Assembly (NCBI RefSeq): GCF_021390475.1
Contig: NZ_JAJUWS010000003.1
Coordinates: 124,001-188,000 of the forward strand
Source: Streptomyces sp. ST2-7A
GTDB lineage: Bacteria; Actinomycetota; Actinomycetes; Streptomycetales; Streptomycetaceae
Reading direction: 5' to 3'
DNA: 64,000 nt
Positions within the stretch are counted from its first letter, which is position 1. Every line of letters begins with the position of its first letter. The notes beneath the pieces are model-generated. The model had not been told where the DNA came from, did not search any database, and worked only from the letters and a program-made list of their open reading frames with translations. Below are positions 1-7,617 of the stretch, in pieces. A program made the position numbers and the translations under genes.

Positions 1-388
1 CCCCGGTCACCTCCTCGACCGTGCCGCCGGGAACCTCCGAGCCGGGGACCAGGGGCACCACCACGGTCCAGGGCGGGGTGGTGTACTCGACGGTTCCCGT
101 GTAGGGCGAGTGGGTGCCCAGCAGCACCGCGACGGCGAGGGCGGTCAGGACGATCAGGCCCAGCACGATGCCCTGCGCGGGCAGTCCGGAGCCCCAGCGG
201 GACTCGGGGACGGGGGCGAAGCGGTTGCGGACCGGGGAGGTCTCCTCCTCCAACCGGTGTTGGGCGGAGAATTCCTCGATGCGGGCAGCCCGGACGAACG
301 ACTCGTCGAAGACGGTCGATCGCCACTCCTCGTCCTCCCCGGAGAATCCTGTGGGGGTTCCCTCCGGAGGTTCTGAACGCCCGGCCAC
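1..388 (-). CDS. Membrane protein, N-terminal part (cut by window edge)
   Basis: About 129 residues of a single-pass membrane protein are visible; the gene runs off the left edge with no stop. It reads from a GTG at 388. A hydrophobic helix lies near residues 72-92 (GIVLGLIVLTALAVAVLLG), followed by an outward-looking Pro/Val-rich stretch. The cytoplasmic part carries the motif FDESFVRAARIEEFSAQHR, which recurs in altered form in the next gene (907-1659), so the two are probably related. A GGAGGAG lies directly against the start codon, an unusually short spacing, so the start is uncertain. The function is unknown. Its place beside proA matches conserved membrane genes in Streptomyces, but I cannot name the family. 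Confidence 0.7.
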   Translation of the reverse strand, partial: MAGRSEPPEGTPTGFSGEDEEWRSTVFDESFVRAARIEEFSAQHRLEEETSPVRNRFAPVPESRWGSGLPAQGIVLGLIVLTALAVAVLLGTHSPYTGTVEYTTPPWTVVVPLVPGSEVPGGTVEEVTG

Positions 389-906
389 TCCTCCAGCGTA
401 GGACGGTGAGGGGCGAGGAGACAGTCCGCCCGGGAACGATTTCCGCGTCGGCCGACCGACTCCCGCCGACCGCGACGGCCGGACATCGGGTGTTCCCCGG
501 TCCCGGCGGCGGCGTCCCCGGGGCCGGCACGGGCTCCGGGCGCCGACGGCGGGGGTTCCGGGGCTCTCCCCCGGAGGAACGGCCCGATCCGTTCACGGTG
601 ACGCTTCACCCCGCCGGTGGACGCCCCGAACACATGGCCCGGTCCCCTCCCGCCCCTCGCGGGTCGCCCCGGCGCCCGCCACGGCGCGGCGGCCCGCGAG
701 GAGCGCGGCGGCGGGAGTGGACCGGTGTGGGCGCGGCGGCGGGAGTGGACCGACAGCGGTGAACGCTCGGCGGTGGACGGGAAGGGGACGCCCGCCACCG
801 ACGCGTCACCACCGCCCCCGGACCCGTGCCCATGCCCGTGTCCACCCCCGTGTCCCGGCCGGGTTCCCGGGGACGTGCCGCGCGGGATTCGGCCGAACCG
901 GGCGGT
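389..906. other. Intergenic stretch without a gene
   Basis: No convincing coding frame was found on either strand; the long open frames are GC-driven shadows. It presumably carries the promoter and leader of the leftmost gene. The only structure noticed is a spaced direct repeat near 703-752. Confidence 0.6.
703..752. repeat. Two 22-bp direct repeats, 28-bp period
   Basis: GCGCGGCGGCGGGAGTGGAC plus CG occurs at 703-724 and again at 731-752, separated by six bases. The copies are identical. It could be a slippage product or a double protein-binding site upstream of the leftmost gene; nothing else distinguishes these. Confidence 0.6.
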
Positions 907-1659
907 TCAGCCCCCGCGCCCCCCGAAACCGCCCCGGTCGTACCCCGGCCCCGCCGCCCCGGCGGGCGCGCCCGTCCCGGAGATCGCCCCGTCCGGCAAC
1001 TCGGCCGGGGGCGCCGGCTCACCGGCGGGCTCCCCCGTTCCGGCGTCCCGGTCGATCGAGACCAGGGCGAAGGCGATCACGCTGAGGCCCATCACCACCG
1101 CCAGCACACAGGCCACCGGCCGCTGCCAGCGCCCCGGCCACCGCATCGGGATCGCCGGCGGACGCACCGACCCCGCACCGGCGGCGGCGCCGGAGCCGGC
1201 GGACGCCCTCCGGCCACCGGCTCCGGCCACCCGGTGTCCGGGCGGGCGGCCGACGCCGTCGGGGCCGGGCCCCCCGGAGATTCCCGGAACCCCTCGAAGC
1301 CCGGCGCCGGCGTCCGGGAAGAAGCCGTGTCCCAGGCCGTACCCGTAGCCGTAGGTGTGGCCGAAACCGGGGTCGGGAAAGGCCGGGCCGGGGTCCGCCG
1401 GGTCGACGAAGGGGTGGTCGTAGACGAGCGGGTCGCCGTCGGGGAAGGGCTCCGCACGCTCACGGGCCGCCTCGCGCTCCGCGCGCTCCAGGGCGGCTTC
1501 CAGCGATCGCTCGGCGGCGCTGGGCTCGTGCACCCGCGCCGCCGCGACGAACGCCTCGTCGAGCACCAGGGCGTCGAACGCCTCGTCGGCCGCCCCGTGG
1601 TCTCCGCTGTCGGGCCCCTCACCGTCCGGGAACGGTGGGCCCGTCGGGTCCTCCGGCAC
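907..1659 (-). CDS. Single-pass membrane protein, paralogue of the leftmost gene
   Basis: A 250-residue protein starting at GTG 1659. The N-terminal half is acidic and contains FDALVLDEAFVAAARVHEPS followed by an Ala/Glu/Arg-rich helix, the same layout as the motif in the gene at 1-388. One transmembrane helix lies near residues 178-202 (VACVLAVVMGLSVIAFALV), and the C-terminus is a short Gly/Pro-rich tail ending GFGGRGG. It starts 49 bases after the proA stop in the same direction, so it may be co-transcribed with proA. No enzymatic domain was recognised. Two related single-pass proteins in tandem suggest a duplicated envelope protein; the function is unknown. Confidence 0.75.
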   Translation of the reverse strand: MPEDPTGPPFPDGEGPDSGDHGAADEAFDALVLDEAFVAAARVHEPSAAERSLEAALERAEREAARERAEPFPDGDPLVYDHPFVDPADPGPAFPDPGFGHTYGYGYGLGHGFFPDAGAGLRGVPGISGGPGPDGVGRPPGHRVAGAGGRRASAGSGAAAGAGSVRPPAIPMRWPGRWQRPVACVLAVVMGLSVIAFALVSIDRDAGTGEPAGEPAPPAELPDGAISGTGAPAGAAGPGYDRGGFGGRGG

Positions 1660-1708
1660 GCCCCCAGCCTAGGACGATCGGGGACCGAACGGGAAGTCCC
1701 GCCCGAAT

Positions 1709-3037
1709 TCACCCCCGGATGTGCCCCTCTCCGGTGACCACGTACTTGGTCGAGGTCAGCTCCGGCAGGCCCATGGGGCCGCGCGCGTGGAGCTTCTGGG
1801 TGGAGATGCCGATCTCGGCGCCGAAACCGAATTGACCCCCATCGGTGAATCGCGTCGAGGCGTTGACGATCACCGCCGTGGAGTCCACCCGGGAGACGAA
1901 CCGCCGCACCGCCGCGGTGTCGCGCGAGATGATCGACTCGGTGTGCCCGGAGGACCAACGCCGGATGTGCGCCACGGCGGCGTCCAGGTCGGACACCACA
2001 CCGGCGGCGATGTCCAGGGAGAGGTACTCGGTGCCCCAGTCCTCCTCGGTGACCGGCACCACCTCGACCCCGGTGGAGGCCCCGGCCTTGGCCCAGGTCT
2101 CGTCGCCGTGCACGGTCACCCCCGCGTCCCGGAGCGCGGCGAGGGCGAGCGGCAGGAAGCGGTCGGCGATGCCGGCGTGCACCAGCACCGTCTCCGCCGC
2201 GTTGCACACGCTCGGGCGCTGGGCCTTGGAGTTCACCAGCAACTCGACCGCCATGGCGAGGTCCGCGCCCTCGTCCACGTACACGTGGCAGTTGCCGACG
2301 CCGGTCTCGATCACCGGGACGACCGACTCGCGGACCACCGTGTTGATCAGGGAGGCGCCGCCGCGCGGGATGAGGACGTCCACCAGACCGCGGGCCCGCA
2401 TCAGTTCCCGGGCCGACTCCCGGCCCTCACCGGGCACCAGCTGCACCGCGTCGGCCGGCAGACCGGCGCCGGCCACCGCGTCCCGCAGGACCTCCACCAG
2501 CGCGGTGTTGGAGGCGTAGGCGGAGGAGGAGCCGCGCAACAGCACGGCGTTGCCGGACTTCAGGCAGAGCGCGGCGGCGTCCACGGTGACGTTCGGACGG
2601 GCCTCGTAGATGATGCCGACCACGCCCAGCGGCACCCGCACCTGCCGCAGCTCCAGCCCGTTGGGCAGTGTGGAGCCGCGCACCACCTCGCCCACCGGGT
2701 CGGGCAGCGCGACGACGTCCCGCACGTCGGCGGCGATCGCCGCGACCCGCTCGGGGGTGAGGGTCAGCCGGTCGATGATGCCCTCGGGGGTGCCGGCCTC
2801 CCGGGCGCGGGCGATGTCCCGGGCGTTGGCCTCGGTGATCTCCGCCGTCCGGGCCTCCAGGGCGTCCGCCACGGCCAGCAGCGCGCCGTCCCGCGCGGTG
2901 CGGGGCAGCGGGGCCAGCTCGGCGGCGGCCTCGCGGGCCCGGCGGGCGACCGCGAGCACCGGGGAATCCTCCGGGGTTCCGGCGGCCGGGGTGGGGTTTT
3001 CGGTGGACGCTGCGGCCTCGGGGGCGGTACGGCTCAT
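1709..3037 (-). CDS. proA: Glutamate-5-semialdehyde dehydrogenase (gamma-glutamyl phosphate reductase)
   Basis: Catalyses the NADPH-dependent reduction of gamma-glutamyl phosphate to glutamate semialdehyde, step two of proline synthesis, in the cytosol. The 442-residue protein is of family length with a short Ala/Pro-rich N-terminal extension. Aldehyde-dehydrogenase hallmarks are visible: [30 protein letters not shown], and [19 protein letters not shown], which contains the catalytic cysteine. The frame stays open upstream to 3511, but that part is low-complexity and lacks family sequence, so ATG 3037 ([10 protein letters not shown]) was chosen. proB, the preceding pathway enzyme, lies upstream on the same strand, separated by one small gene. 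Assignment is firm; only the exact start is open. Confidence 0.96.
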   Translation of the reverse strand: MSRTAPEAAASTENPTPAAGTPEDSPVLAVARRAREAAAELAPLPRTARDGALLAVADALEARTAEITEANARDIARAREAGTPEGIIDRLTLTPERVAAIAADVRDVVALPDPVGEVVRGSTLPNGLELRQVRVPLGVVGIIYEARPNVTVDAAALCLKSGNAVLLRGSSSAYASNTALVEVLRDAVAGAGLPADAVQLVPGEGRESARELMRARGLVDVLIPRGGASLINTVVRESVVPVIETGVGNCHVYVDEGADLAMAVELLVNSKAQRPSVCNAAETVLVHAGIADRFLPLALAALRDAGVTVHGDETWAKAGASTGVEVVPVTEEDWGTEYLSLDIAAGVVSDLDAAVAHIRRWSSGHTESIISRDTAAVRRFVSRVDSTAVIVNASTRFTDGGQFGFGAEIGISTQKLHARGPMGLPELTSTKYVVTGEGHIRG

Positions 3038-3532
3038 GGCCGCCAAGGGTACCGGGAGCGGCCCCGGTGAACGGTGGTTCGTCCGCATCCCGGGCAGGGG
3101 TCCCGAGCGGTTCGCGGGGCCGCCCCGGGCGGCCCCGCCTTCGCTTCCCGAAGGCGGGCCGGGGGTTTCGGCGAACAGTTCCCCGTCCGATTCACCCTTT
3201 CGGCGGAACGCGGGGGAACGCCGGGGAACGCCGCGCGGTCCGACGGGCGGGGCCTTTGGACCGGCCGCCGGGTCCCGCCCCGGGCGTTCCCACGACCGGC
3301 GCAGGGGGCGGCCGGCAGGGCGCGCCACGGTGCCGAACCGGGACCGCGCGGGCTCCGGGACCAACGGTCCGACCGCGCCACCACGTCCCCGCCGTCGGGA
3401 CGGCCCGACGGCGGACGGCGGGAAGGACTCACCGGCACCGCGCGCCCGACCGGTGACCGGGTCACCGCCGACCCGCGTCCCGGGCCGGCGCCACACCCCG
3501 CCGCCAACCACACCGACCGGCGGCGGGTCGCC
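3038..3532. other. proA upstream region, no gene
   Basis: No supportable gene. An 11-bp GC stem (GCGGGGCCGCC, loop CCG) lies at 3114-3138, in what would be the proA leader. Overlapping frames here are very rich in Arg, Pro and Gly and look like GC shadows. Confidence 0.55.
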
Positions 3533-3952
3533 TCAGAAGGGGTGCACGCCCACCGGCACCGCCGGCGGCGGGCCGTACCCCTCGGCGATCCGCTGGTGGT
3601 AGACGTCCCGACCGATCACCTCCAGGCCGACGATCTCCCAGGGTGGCAGCCCCGCCGTGCGGCGGTGCTCGCCCCACAGGCGCAGCGCCACGGCGGCGGC
3701 GTCCCGCAGATCACGCGCCTGTTCCCAGTAGCGGATCTCGGCGTGGTCCTCCGCGTACCGGCTGGTCAGCAGGAACGGGTGGTCGTGCGCCAACTGTTCC
3801 AGGGCGCGCCGCACCTCCCCCACCGGGGCGGGTGTGCCGGAGACGCTGAGCGTCACGTGCCACAGCCGGCCCTCCTCGGCGTCCCCCGGGTCGGCCCGCT
3901 CCTCCTCGGGACGGTCCGTCCGCCCCTCCTCGACGCTGGCCAGTCGTCTCAC
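3533..3952 (-). CDS. Conserved hypothetical protein between proA and proB
   Basis: A 139-residue soluble protein. GTG 3952 was chosen because AGGAGG sits five bases upstream; a longer frame to 3982 begins with a His-rich stretch and lacks such a site. The protein has an acidic N-terminus, then WHVTLSVSGTP, a helical middle (ALEQLAHDHPFLLTSRYAED) and a conserved-looking end, PPWEIVGLEVIGRDVYHQR. A hypothetical gene in this position between proA and proB is, as far as I recall, usual in Streptomyces. No catalytic motif or membrane segment is visible. Position suggests, but does not show, a link to proline synthesis or to the Obg-ProB region. Confidence 0.78.
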   Translation of the reverse strand: MRRLASVEEGRTDRPEEERADPGDAEEGRLWHVTLSVSGTPAPVGEVRRALEQLAHDHPFLLTSRYAEDHAEIRYWEQARDLRDAAAVALRLWGEHRRTAGLPPWEIVGLEVIGRDVYHQRIAEGYGPPPAVPVGVHPF

Positions 3953-4269
3953 CGGCGGCCTCCTGACATGGTGCTGGTGCACTGGTGTGCTGCCTTCGTC
4001 TCTTTCACGCGCCCCACCCGCTCCTCCCCGCCGGCACCCGCGTGTCCCACGACCGCCGGGGCGCGGAAAACCGCTCGCGCGCCGGTTCGTGCGCGACGGG
4101 CGCGGCGCTGCTCCCGACCTGCCACACGAACCCGCCTCAAAAGTGCCGGCTCATCCGGAAACCCGGGGGCGAATCGGCGAAGCTCCACCGGACGGCCCCC
4201 TTCCGTTCCCATCCGGGGACCTCGCGGGCTCCCGCGAGACACCCCGGAACGGCACCTGTCCGACACCCC
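3953..4269. other. Spacer between proB and the hypothetical gene
   Basis: No gene. It contains the proB stem-loop at 4213-4247 and presumably a promoter for the 3533-3952 gene. Confidence 0.5.
4213..4247 (-). terminator. Stem-loop downstream of proB
   Basis: Arms CCGGGG / CCCCGG and CTCGCGG / CCGCGAG form a two-part stem with a small internal loop and a GCTC apex, about 23 bases after the proB stop. There is no T-run, as is common for actinomycete terminators. Confidence 0.5.
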
Positions 4270-5370
4270 TCAGAGGCCGGTGAGCACGAGGTCATCGCGG
4301 TGGACCACCTCGCGCTCGTAGTCCGGGCCGAGCTCCCGGGCGAGTTCACGGGTCGAACGACCGATCAACAGGGGAATCTCCCGCGCGTCGAAGTTGACGA
4401 GCCCCCTGGCGAACGCGCGGCCGGACTCGTCCCGCAACTCGATCGGGTCACCGGCCGAGAACTCCCCGTCCACCGCCGTGATGCCCGCCGGCAGCAGCGA
4501 CCCGCCCCGCTCGGCGATCGCCCGCACCGCGCCCGCGTCCAACACCACCGCGCCGCGCGGCGAGGAGGCGTACTCCAACCACAGCAGCCGGCCGGCGCTG
4601 CGCCGACCGGTGGCGTGGAACCAGGTTCCGGTCTCCGCCCCCGCCAGCGCGTCCGCCGCGTGCACGGCCGAGGTCAGCACCACCGGGATGCCGCCGCCGG
4701 TGGCGATCCGGGCCGCCTCCACCTTGGTCACCATGCCTCCGGTCCCCACCCCGGCACGACCCGCGCTGCCCAGTTCCACGCCCTCCAACTCGGCGGGGCC
4801 GGTCACCTCGGGGATCAACCGGGTCCCCGGGCGGCGGGGCTCCCCGTCGTACAGACCCGCCACGTCCGAGAGCAGCACCAGCAGGTCGGCACGGACCAGA
4901 TGGGCCACCAGGGCCGCGAGCCGGTCGTTGTCACCGAACCGGATCTCGTCCGTGGCGACCGTGTCGTTCTCGTTGACCACCGGCACCGCGCCCATCGCCA
5001 GCAACTGCTCCAGGGTGCGGAAGGCGTTGCGGTAGTGCGCGCGTCGGCTGGTGTCGTGCGTGGTCAACAGCACCTGGCCCACGCGGCGGCCGTAGCGCGC
5101 GAAGGAGGCGGTGTAACGGGCCAGCAGCAGCCCCTGTCCGACGCTGGCCGCCGCCTGCTGGCGGGCCAGGTCGCCGGGGCGACGGGTCAGGCCGAGGGGG
5201 GCCAGACCGGCGGCGATGGCGCCGGAGGAGACCAGCACGATCTCCCGGTCGTCGTACTTGGCCAACACGTCCACCAGGGCGTCCACCCGGTCCGCGTCCA
5301 ACCCGCCGGAGGCGGTGGTCAACGAGGAGGACCCGATCTTCACCACGACCCGGCGGACCCCCGCCACCAT
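4270..5370 (-). CDS. proB: Glutamate 5-kinase
   Basis: Phosphorylates glutamate to gamma-glutamyl phosphate, the first and normally proline-inhibited step of proline synthesis; cytosolic. At 366 residues it has the full two-domain length: an amino-acid kinase domain from VVVKIGSSSLTTASGGLDAD, with SSGAIAAGLAPLG, VPVVNENDTVATDE and GTGGMVTKVEAARIA, then a C-terminal PUA domain (about residues 280-360). ATG 5370 was preferred because family proteins start just before VVVKIGSSS and a GGGGAGG lies about ten bases upstream; the frame is open to 5574 but that part is Arg-rich low complexity. In Streptomyces proB usually lies near obgE; here the accessory island and the polymer cluster lie between them. 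Confidence 0.95.
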   Translation of the reverse strand: MVAGVRRVVVKIGSSSLTTASGGLDADRVDALVDVLAKYDDREIVLVSSGAIAAGLAPLGLTRRPGDLARQQAAASVGQGLLLARYTASFARYGRRVGQVLLTTHDTSRRAHYRNAFRTLEQLLAMGAVPVVNENDTVATDEIRFGDNDRLAALVAHLVRADLLVLLSDVAGLYDGEPRRPGTRLIPEVTGPAELEGVELGSAGRAGVGTGGMVTKVEAARIATGGGIPVVLTSAVHAADALAGAETGTWFHATGRRSAGRLLWLEYASSPRGAVVLDAGAVRAIAERGGSLLPAGITAVDGEFSAGDPIELRDESGRAFARGLVNFDAREIPLLIGRSTRELARELGPDYEREVVHRDDLVLTGL

Positions 5371-5807
5371 CGCGCGCCGCGCCTCCCCGCCCCGCTGTGC
5401 CGCTGCCACCGTGCCGCTCCGTTCGCGTTCGTCCCACCGGTCGCGTCGGACCGGGCCACCTCCGCGGCCCGGTGCCTCCGACCGGCACCGACGCGCGGCC
5501 AATCTACGCCGGCACCCGGTGCCGGCGCCCGGCCATTCCGCCTGCCGGCGACAGTGGGCCACCGGCAGTGGCAACGGGATTCGGGCGGGCCGGCCCCGGC
5601 CCCGGCCCCGGCCCCGGCCCCGGCTCGAACATCTTTCGCATCAATCCCCGAACGCCACCTCGAACAGCCGGCGGTCTCGTGGTCCTTCCGGTGCCCCCTC
5701 ACCCACGGGGGACGCACCGAACCGCCCCGGGTTCACTCCACGCCCCGGGGCCGGACCCTTCCAACGGGCCGGCTCCTCTCAGCACGCCGCCGAGGTCGTG
5801 CCCGATG
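5371..5807. other. proB upstream region, no gene
   Basis: 437 bases without a supportable gene. It contains the GGCCCC hexanucleotide run at 5592-5621 and presumably the proB promoter. Confidence 0.55.
5592..5621. repeat. Five tandem GGCCCC hexanucleotides
   Basis: Five exact GGCCCC units follow each other, with partial units on both sides. The minus strand, which is the transcribed direction here, reads GGGGCC repeats able to form a G-quadruplex. It lies about 220 bases upstream of the proB start. Confidence 0.9.
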
Positions 5808-6128
5808 TCAGTCGGTGACCCGGCTGGGCCTGTCGTGCACCAGATCCGCGTAGTCGGGGTGGCGCTCGATCCAGGTCTTGAAGAACGGGCACACAGGCAG
5901 CACCTTCAACTGCGCCAGGCGCGCGTCGTCCAGGGCGGCCCGCACCAGGGCGCCGCCGATCCCCCGCCCCTCCAGGGCCGGTTCCACCTCGGTGTGGGTG
6001 AAGACGATCAACTCGTGCGTGCGGATGTAGTCGGCGATCCCGGCCCGCTCACCGTCCAGCGTCGCCTCGTATCGCTTCGCGTCCGGCCGGTCCACCACCA
6101 CCGGCGACCCCTGCCCCACAGTGCTCAC
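5808..6128 (-). CDS. Small GNAT-family N-acetyltransferase (COG2388/YidJ type)
   Basis: A 106-residue single-domain acyltransferase. The family signature is clear: TEVEPALEGRGIGGALVRAA contains the acetyl-CoA-binding R/Q-x-x-G-x-G/A loop, preceded by YEATLDGERAGIADYI and followed by LKVLPVCPFFKTWIERHPDY, the conserved end of this small family. The substrate is unknown; related proteins are annotated only as predicted acetyltransferases. Three GTG starts are possible (6158, 6128, 6119). The region around 6128 has GGAGAG and GGGAAGG-like sites just upstream, and family members start near this point. It is the last ordinary chromosomal gene before the accessory island. Confidence 0.85.
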   Translation of the reverse strand: MSTVGQGSPVVVDRPDAKRYEATLDGERAGIADYIRTHELIVFTHTEVEPALEGRGIGGALVRAALDDARLAQLKVLPVCPFFKTWIERHPDYADLVHDRPSRVTD

Positions 6129-6489
6129 CCCTTCCCGACACTCTCCGCTCTTCCCCACCGTATGCCCCGCCCTTCACACCCGCACCCAAGGAACGGGGGT
6201 GAAGCGGTGAGACCGCCCCGTCAGCGGATACCGCGGAAAGTGGTCCTCACCACCGAACGTGACCTACATTCACATGGCCCCGAGCCCGCTCTGGAGCATG
6301 TCCTCCACAAGGAGGAAAATCCATTCACCTTTACTCCTGCAACGCGGCACCGACACCCCATATCCCGACCGCTTCGAAAATTTCGCCACTCACGAATCCT
6401 GCCGATCGCATGCCCTGTTTGAAATCGTTCTTCATCGGGAATTTCACAAAGTCGACTTTCTTCGTCTGCGCTGGAAATATTTCGACCTC
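6129..6489. other. AT-richer island edge with a possible minus-strand gene fragment
   Basis: Composition shifts visibly here, with runs such as AAGGAGGAAAATCC and AAAATTTCGCC that are rare in the flanking genes. No complete gene is supported. On the minus strand a frame from GTG 6582 to 6331 (83 codons) would begin VFFLLAFPVALEGMD and continue as an ordinary-looking mixed sequence (TKKVDFVKFPMKNDFKQG). Its first third is antisense to the better supported recombinase remnant. It may be the tail of a displaced gene, or chance. Confidence 0.3.
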
Positions 6490-6933
6490 AGTCCCGGCAC
6501 CGCCGCAATCCGCCGCATCGCCCTCCCCGCCGGGGATGTCCATTCCCTCGAGAGCCACCGGGAACGCCAGCAGGAAGAACACCAGGACGCCGGAGCCAAC
6601 TGGACGGACAGCGGGCTGATCTTCCCCGCTTCAACGGGCACCGCCCTCGACCCCACCAATCTCCCCGCCGCTTCGGCCGACTCCTCAGCCGGGCAGGGCT
6701 CCGCCGCATCCGCTTTCACGATCTCCGGCATTCGACTGCGATCCTGCTCCTGGAACAGGGCGTCGACCTCGTCGTGATCAAGGAACTCCTCGGCCACACC
6801 CACATCGGCGTCACCGTCGGCGTCTACGTTTGCCCCCCGCCTCCAGCGCCAAGCCATCGACGCCCTCGGCAACGCCCTGGGCCCGACCGAGGAAGACCCC
6901 GAAGACCCACCCGCCATGGCAGCCGTCCGCTGA
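6490..6933 (+). pseudogene. Tyrosine recombinase (phage-type integrase) remnant, C-terminal part
   Basis: The catalytic half of a site-specific tyrosine recombinase can be read by joining three frames. Frame one gives AIRRIALPAGDVHSLESHRE and ANWTDSGLIFPASTGTALDP. After a shift near 6660 the text continues RRFGRLLSRAGLRRI and then HDLRHSTAILLLEQGVDLVV and IKELLGHTHIGVTVGVY, which holds the HxLRH box and the LLGH box of the family. The nucleophile tyrosine position is VY at about 6825-6830. A second shift near 6830 leads into RLQRQAIDALGNALG and ends in TGA at 6931-6933. The N-terminal DNA-binding part is absent, so it cannot make an active enzyme. It marks past entry of an integrative element, probably of the actinomycete ICE or prophage kind. 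Confidence 0.8.
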
Positions 6934-7103
6934 CGTTGCCGTCACCGTCAAGGCACCCGGAGACTCCAGCGGGGTATCAATTCCAGCCCGTTCCCCGATG
7001 GCGAAGGCCCCCCGGGGATAATCCCCGAATAATCAACCAGCCCGGGGAAACGTCAAATCGGGAACCCACCTGAATGGATCCGAGCATCGGAAATAGCGAA
7101 TCC

Positions 7104-7126
7104 CCGAAGGGTTGCAGCCCTTTCGG
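7104..7126 (-). terminator. Short stem-loop after the immunity gene
   Basis: CCGAAGGG and CCCTTTCGG pair with one bulged base across a six-base loop, about 30 bases after the stop at 7156. No T-run follows on the minus strand, so this is only a candidate. Confidence 0.3.
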
Positions 7127-7155
7127 AAATTCATTATTCCGTTACGGATTAATCT

Positions 7156-7617
7156 CTACTCCCACGTGGCCACGAGATCGACAGCGACAACGAGAATCGA
7201 ACCGCACGTGAAAGAAATTTCGTGCGTCATGCCCGACGAATGCGGAAGTACTTCATCCAACTGCAGGGCACCCAGGCGGGGAAACATACCGTCAGGCTCC
7301 TCGGCGTCTACACGGAAAGACTGGACGCCCGAGTAGCGAATACACAAACCGCTCTCATGTTTCCACTCGTTCGGCATCAGGACAAATTCAAGAGAAACCT
7401 GCCCCTGGTCATCAACGAGAGTTGCCTTGCTCAGCTCCAGATCCTTAACGCACCGAACACCTCGGAAGTCGTAGTGATCCGGGTGAGTGGCAAACGCCGC
7501 CGCGCCCGGGGGAAGGACGCCGGAGAGCTGCGGGAGGACCTGCAAGTAATTCTGCGGATCCAGGTGGTACCCGTACCGGTCCTGCAATGGTTCCACACGC
7601 ACGTACTTCATTAGCAT
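7156..7617 (-). CDS. Putative immunity protein for the adjacent RHS toxin
   Basis: A 153-residue soluble protein with no signal peptide or membrane helix, mixed alpha/beta in appearance (MKYVRVEPLQDRYGYHLDPQ at the start, VEPL- and SFTCGSILVVAVDLVATW-type strands at the end). I do not recognise the family. The identification rests on position. Its ATG codons at 7617 and 7611 straddle the stop of the RHS gene (ATGCTAATG), giving a TAATG-type overlap and tight translational coupling, which is the standard arrangement of a toxin and its cognate immunity gene. GGTGG precedes the first ATG. The gene shares the AT-richer composition of the toxin tip next to it, consistent with the pair moving together. 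A cytoplasmic inhibitor of the 108-residue toxin domain is the inferred role. Confidence 0.7.
   Translation of the reverse strand: MLMKYVRVEPLQDRYGYHLDPQNYLQVLPQLSGVLPPGAAAFATHPDHYDFRGVRCVKDLELSKATLVDDQGQVSLEFVLMPNEWKHESGLCIRYSGVQSFRVDAEEPDGMFPRLGALQLDEVLPHSSGMTHEISFTCGSILVVAVDLVATWE

Noticed and set aside
3038..3511. 158-codon N-terminal extension of ProA
   Set aside because: The extension is Arg/Pro/Gly-rich and unlike any ProA; the family starts near 3037.
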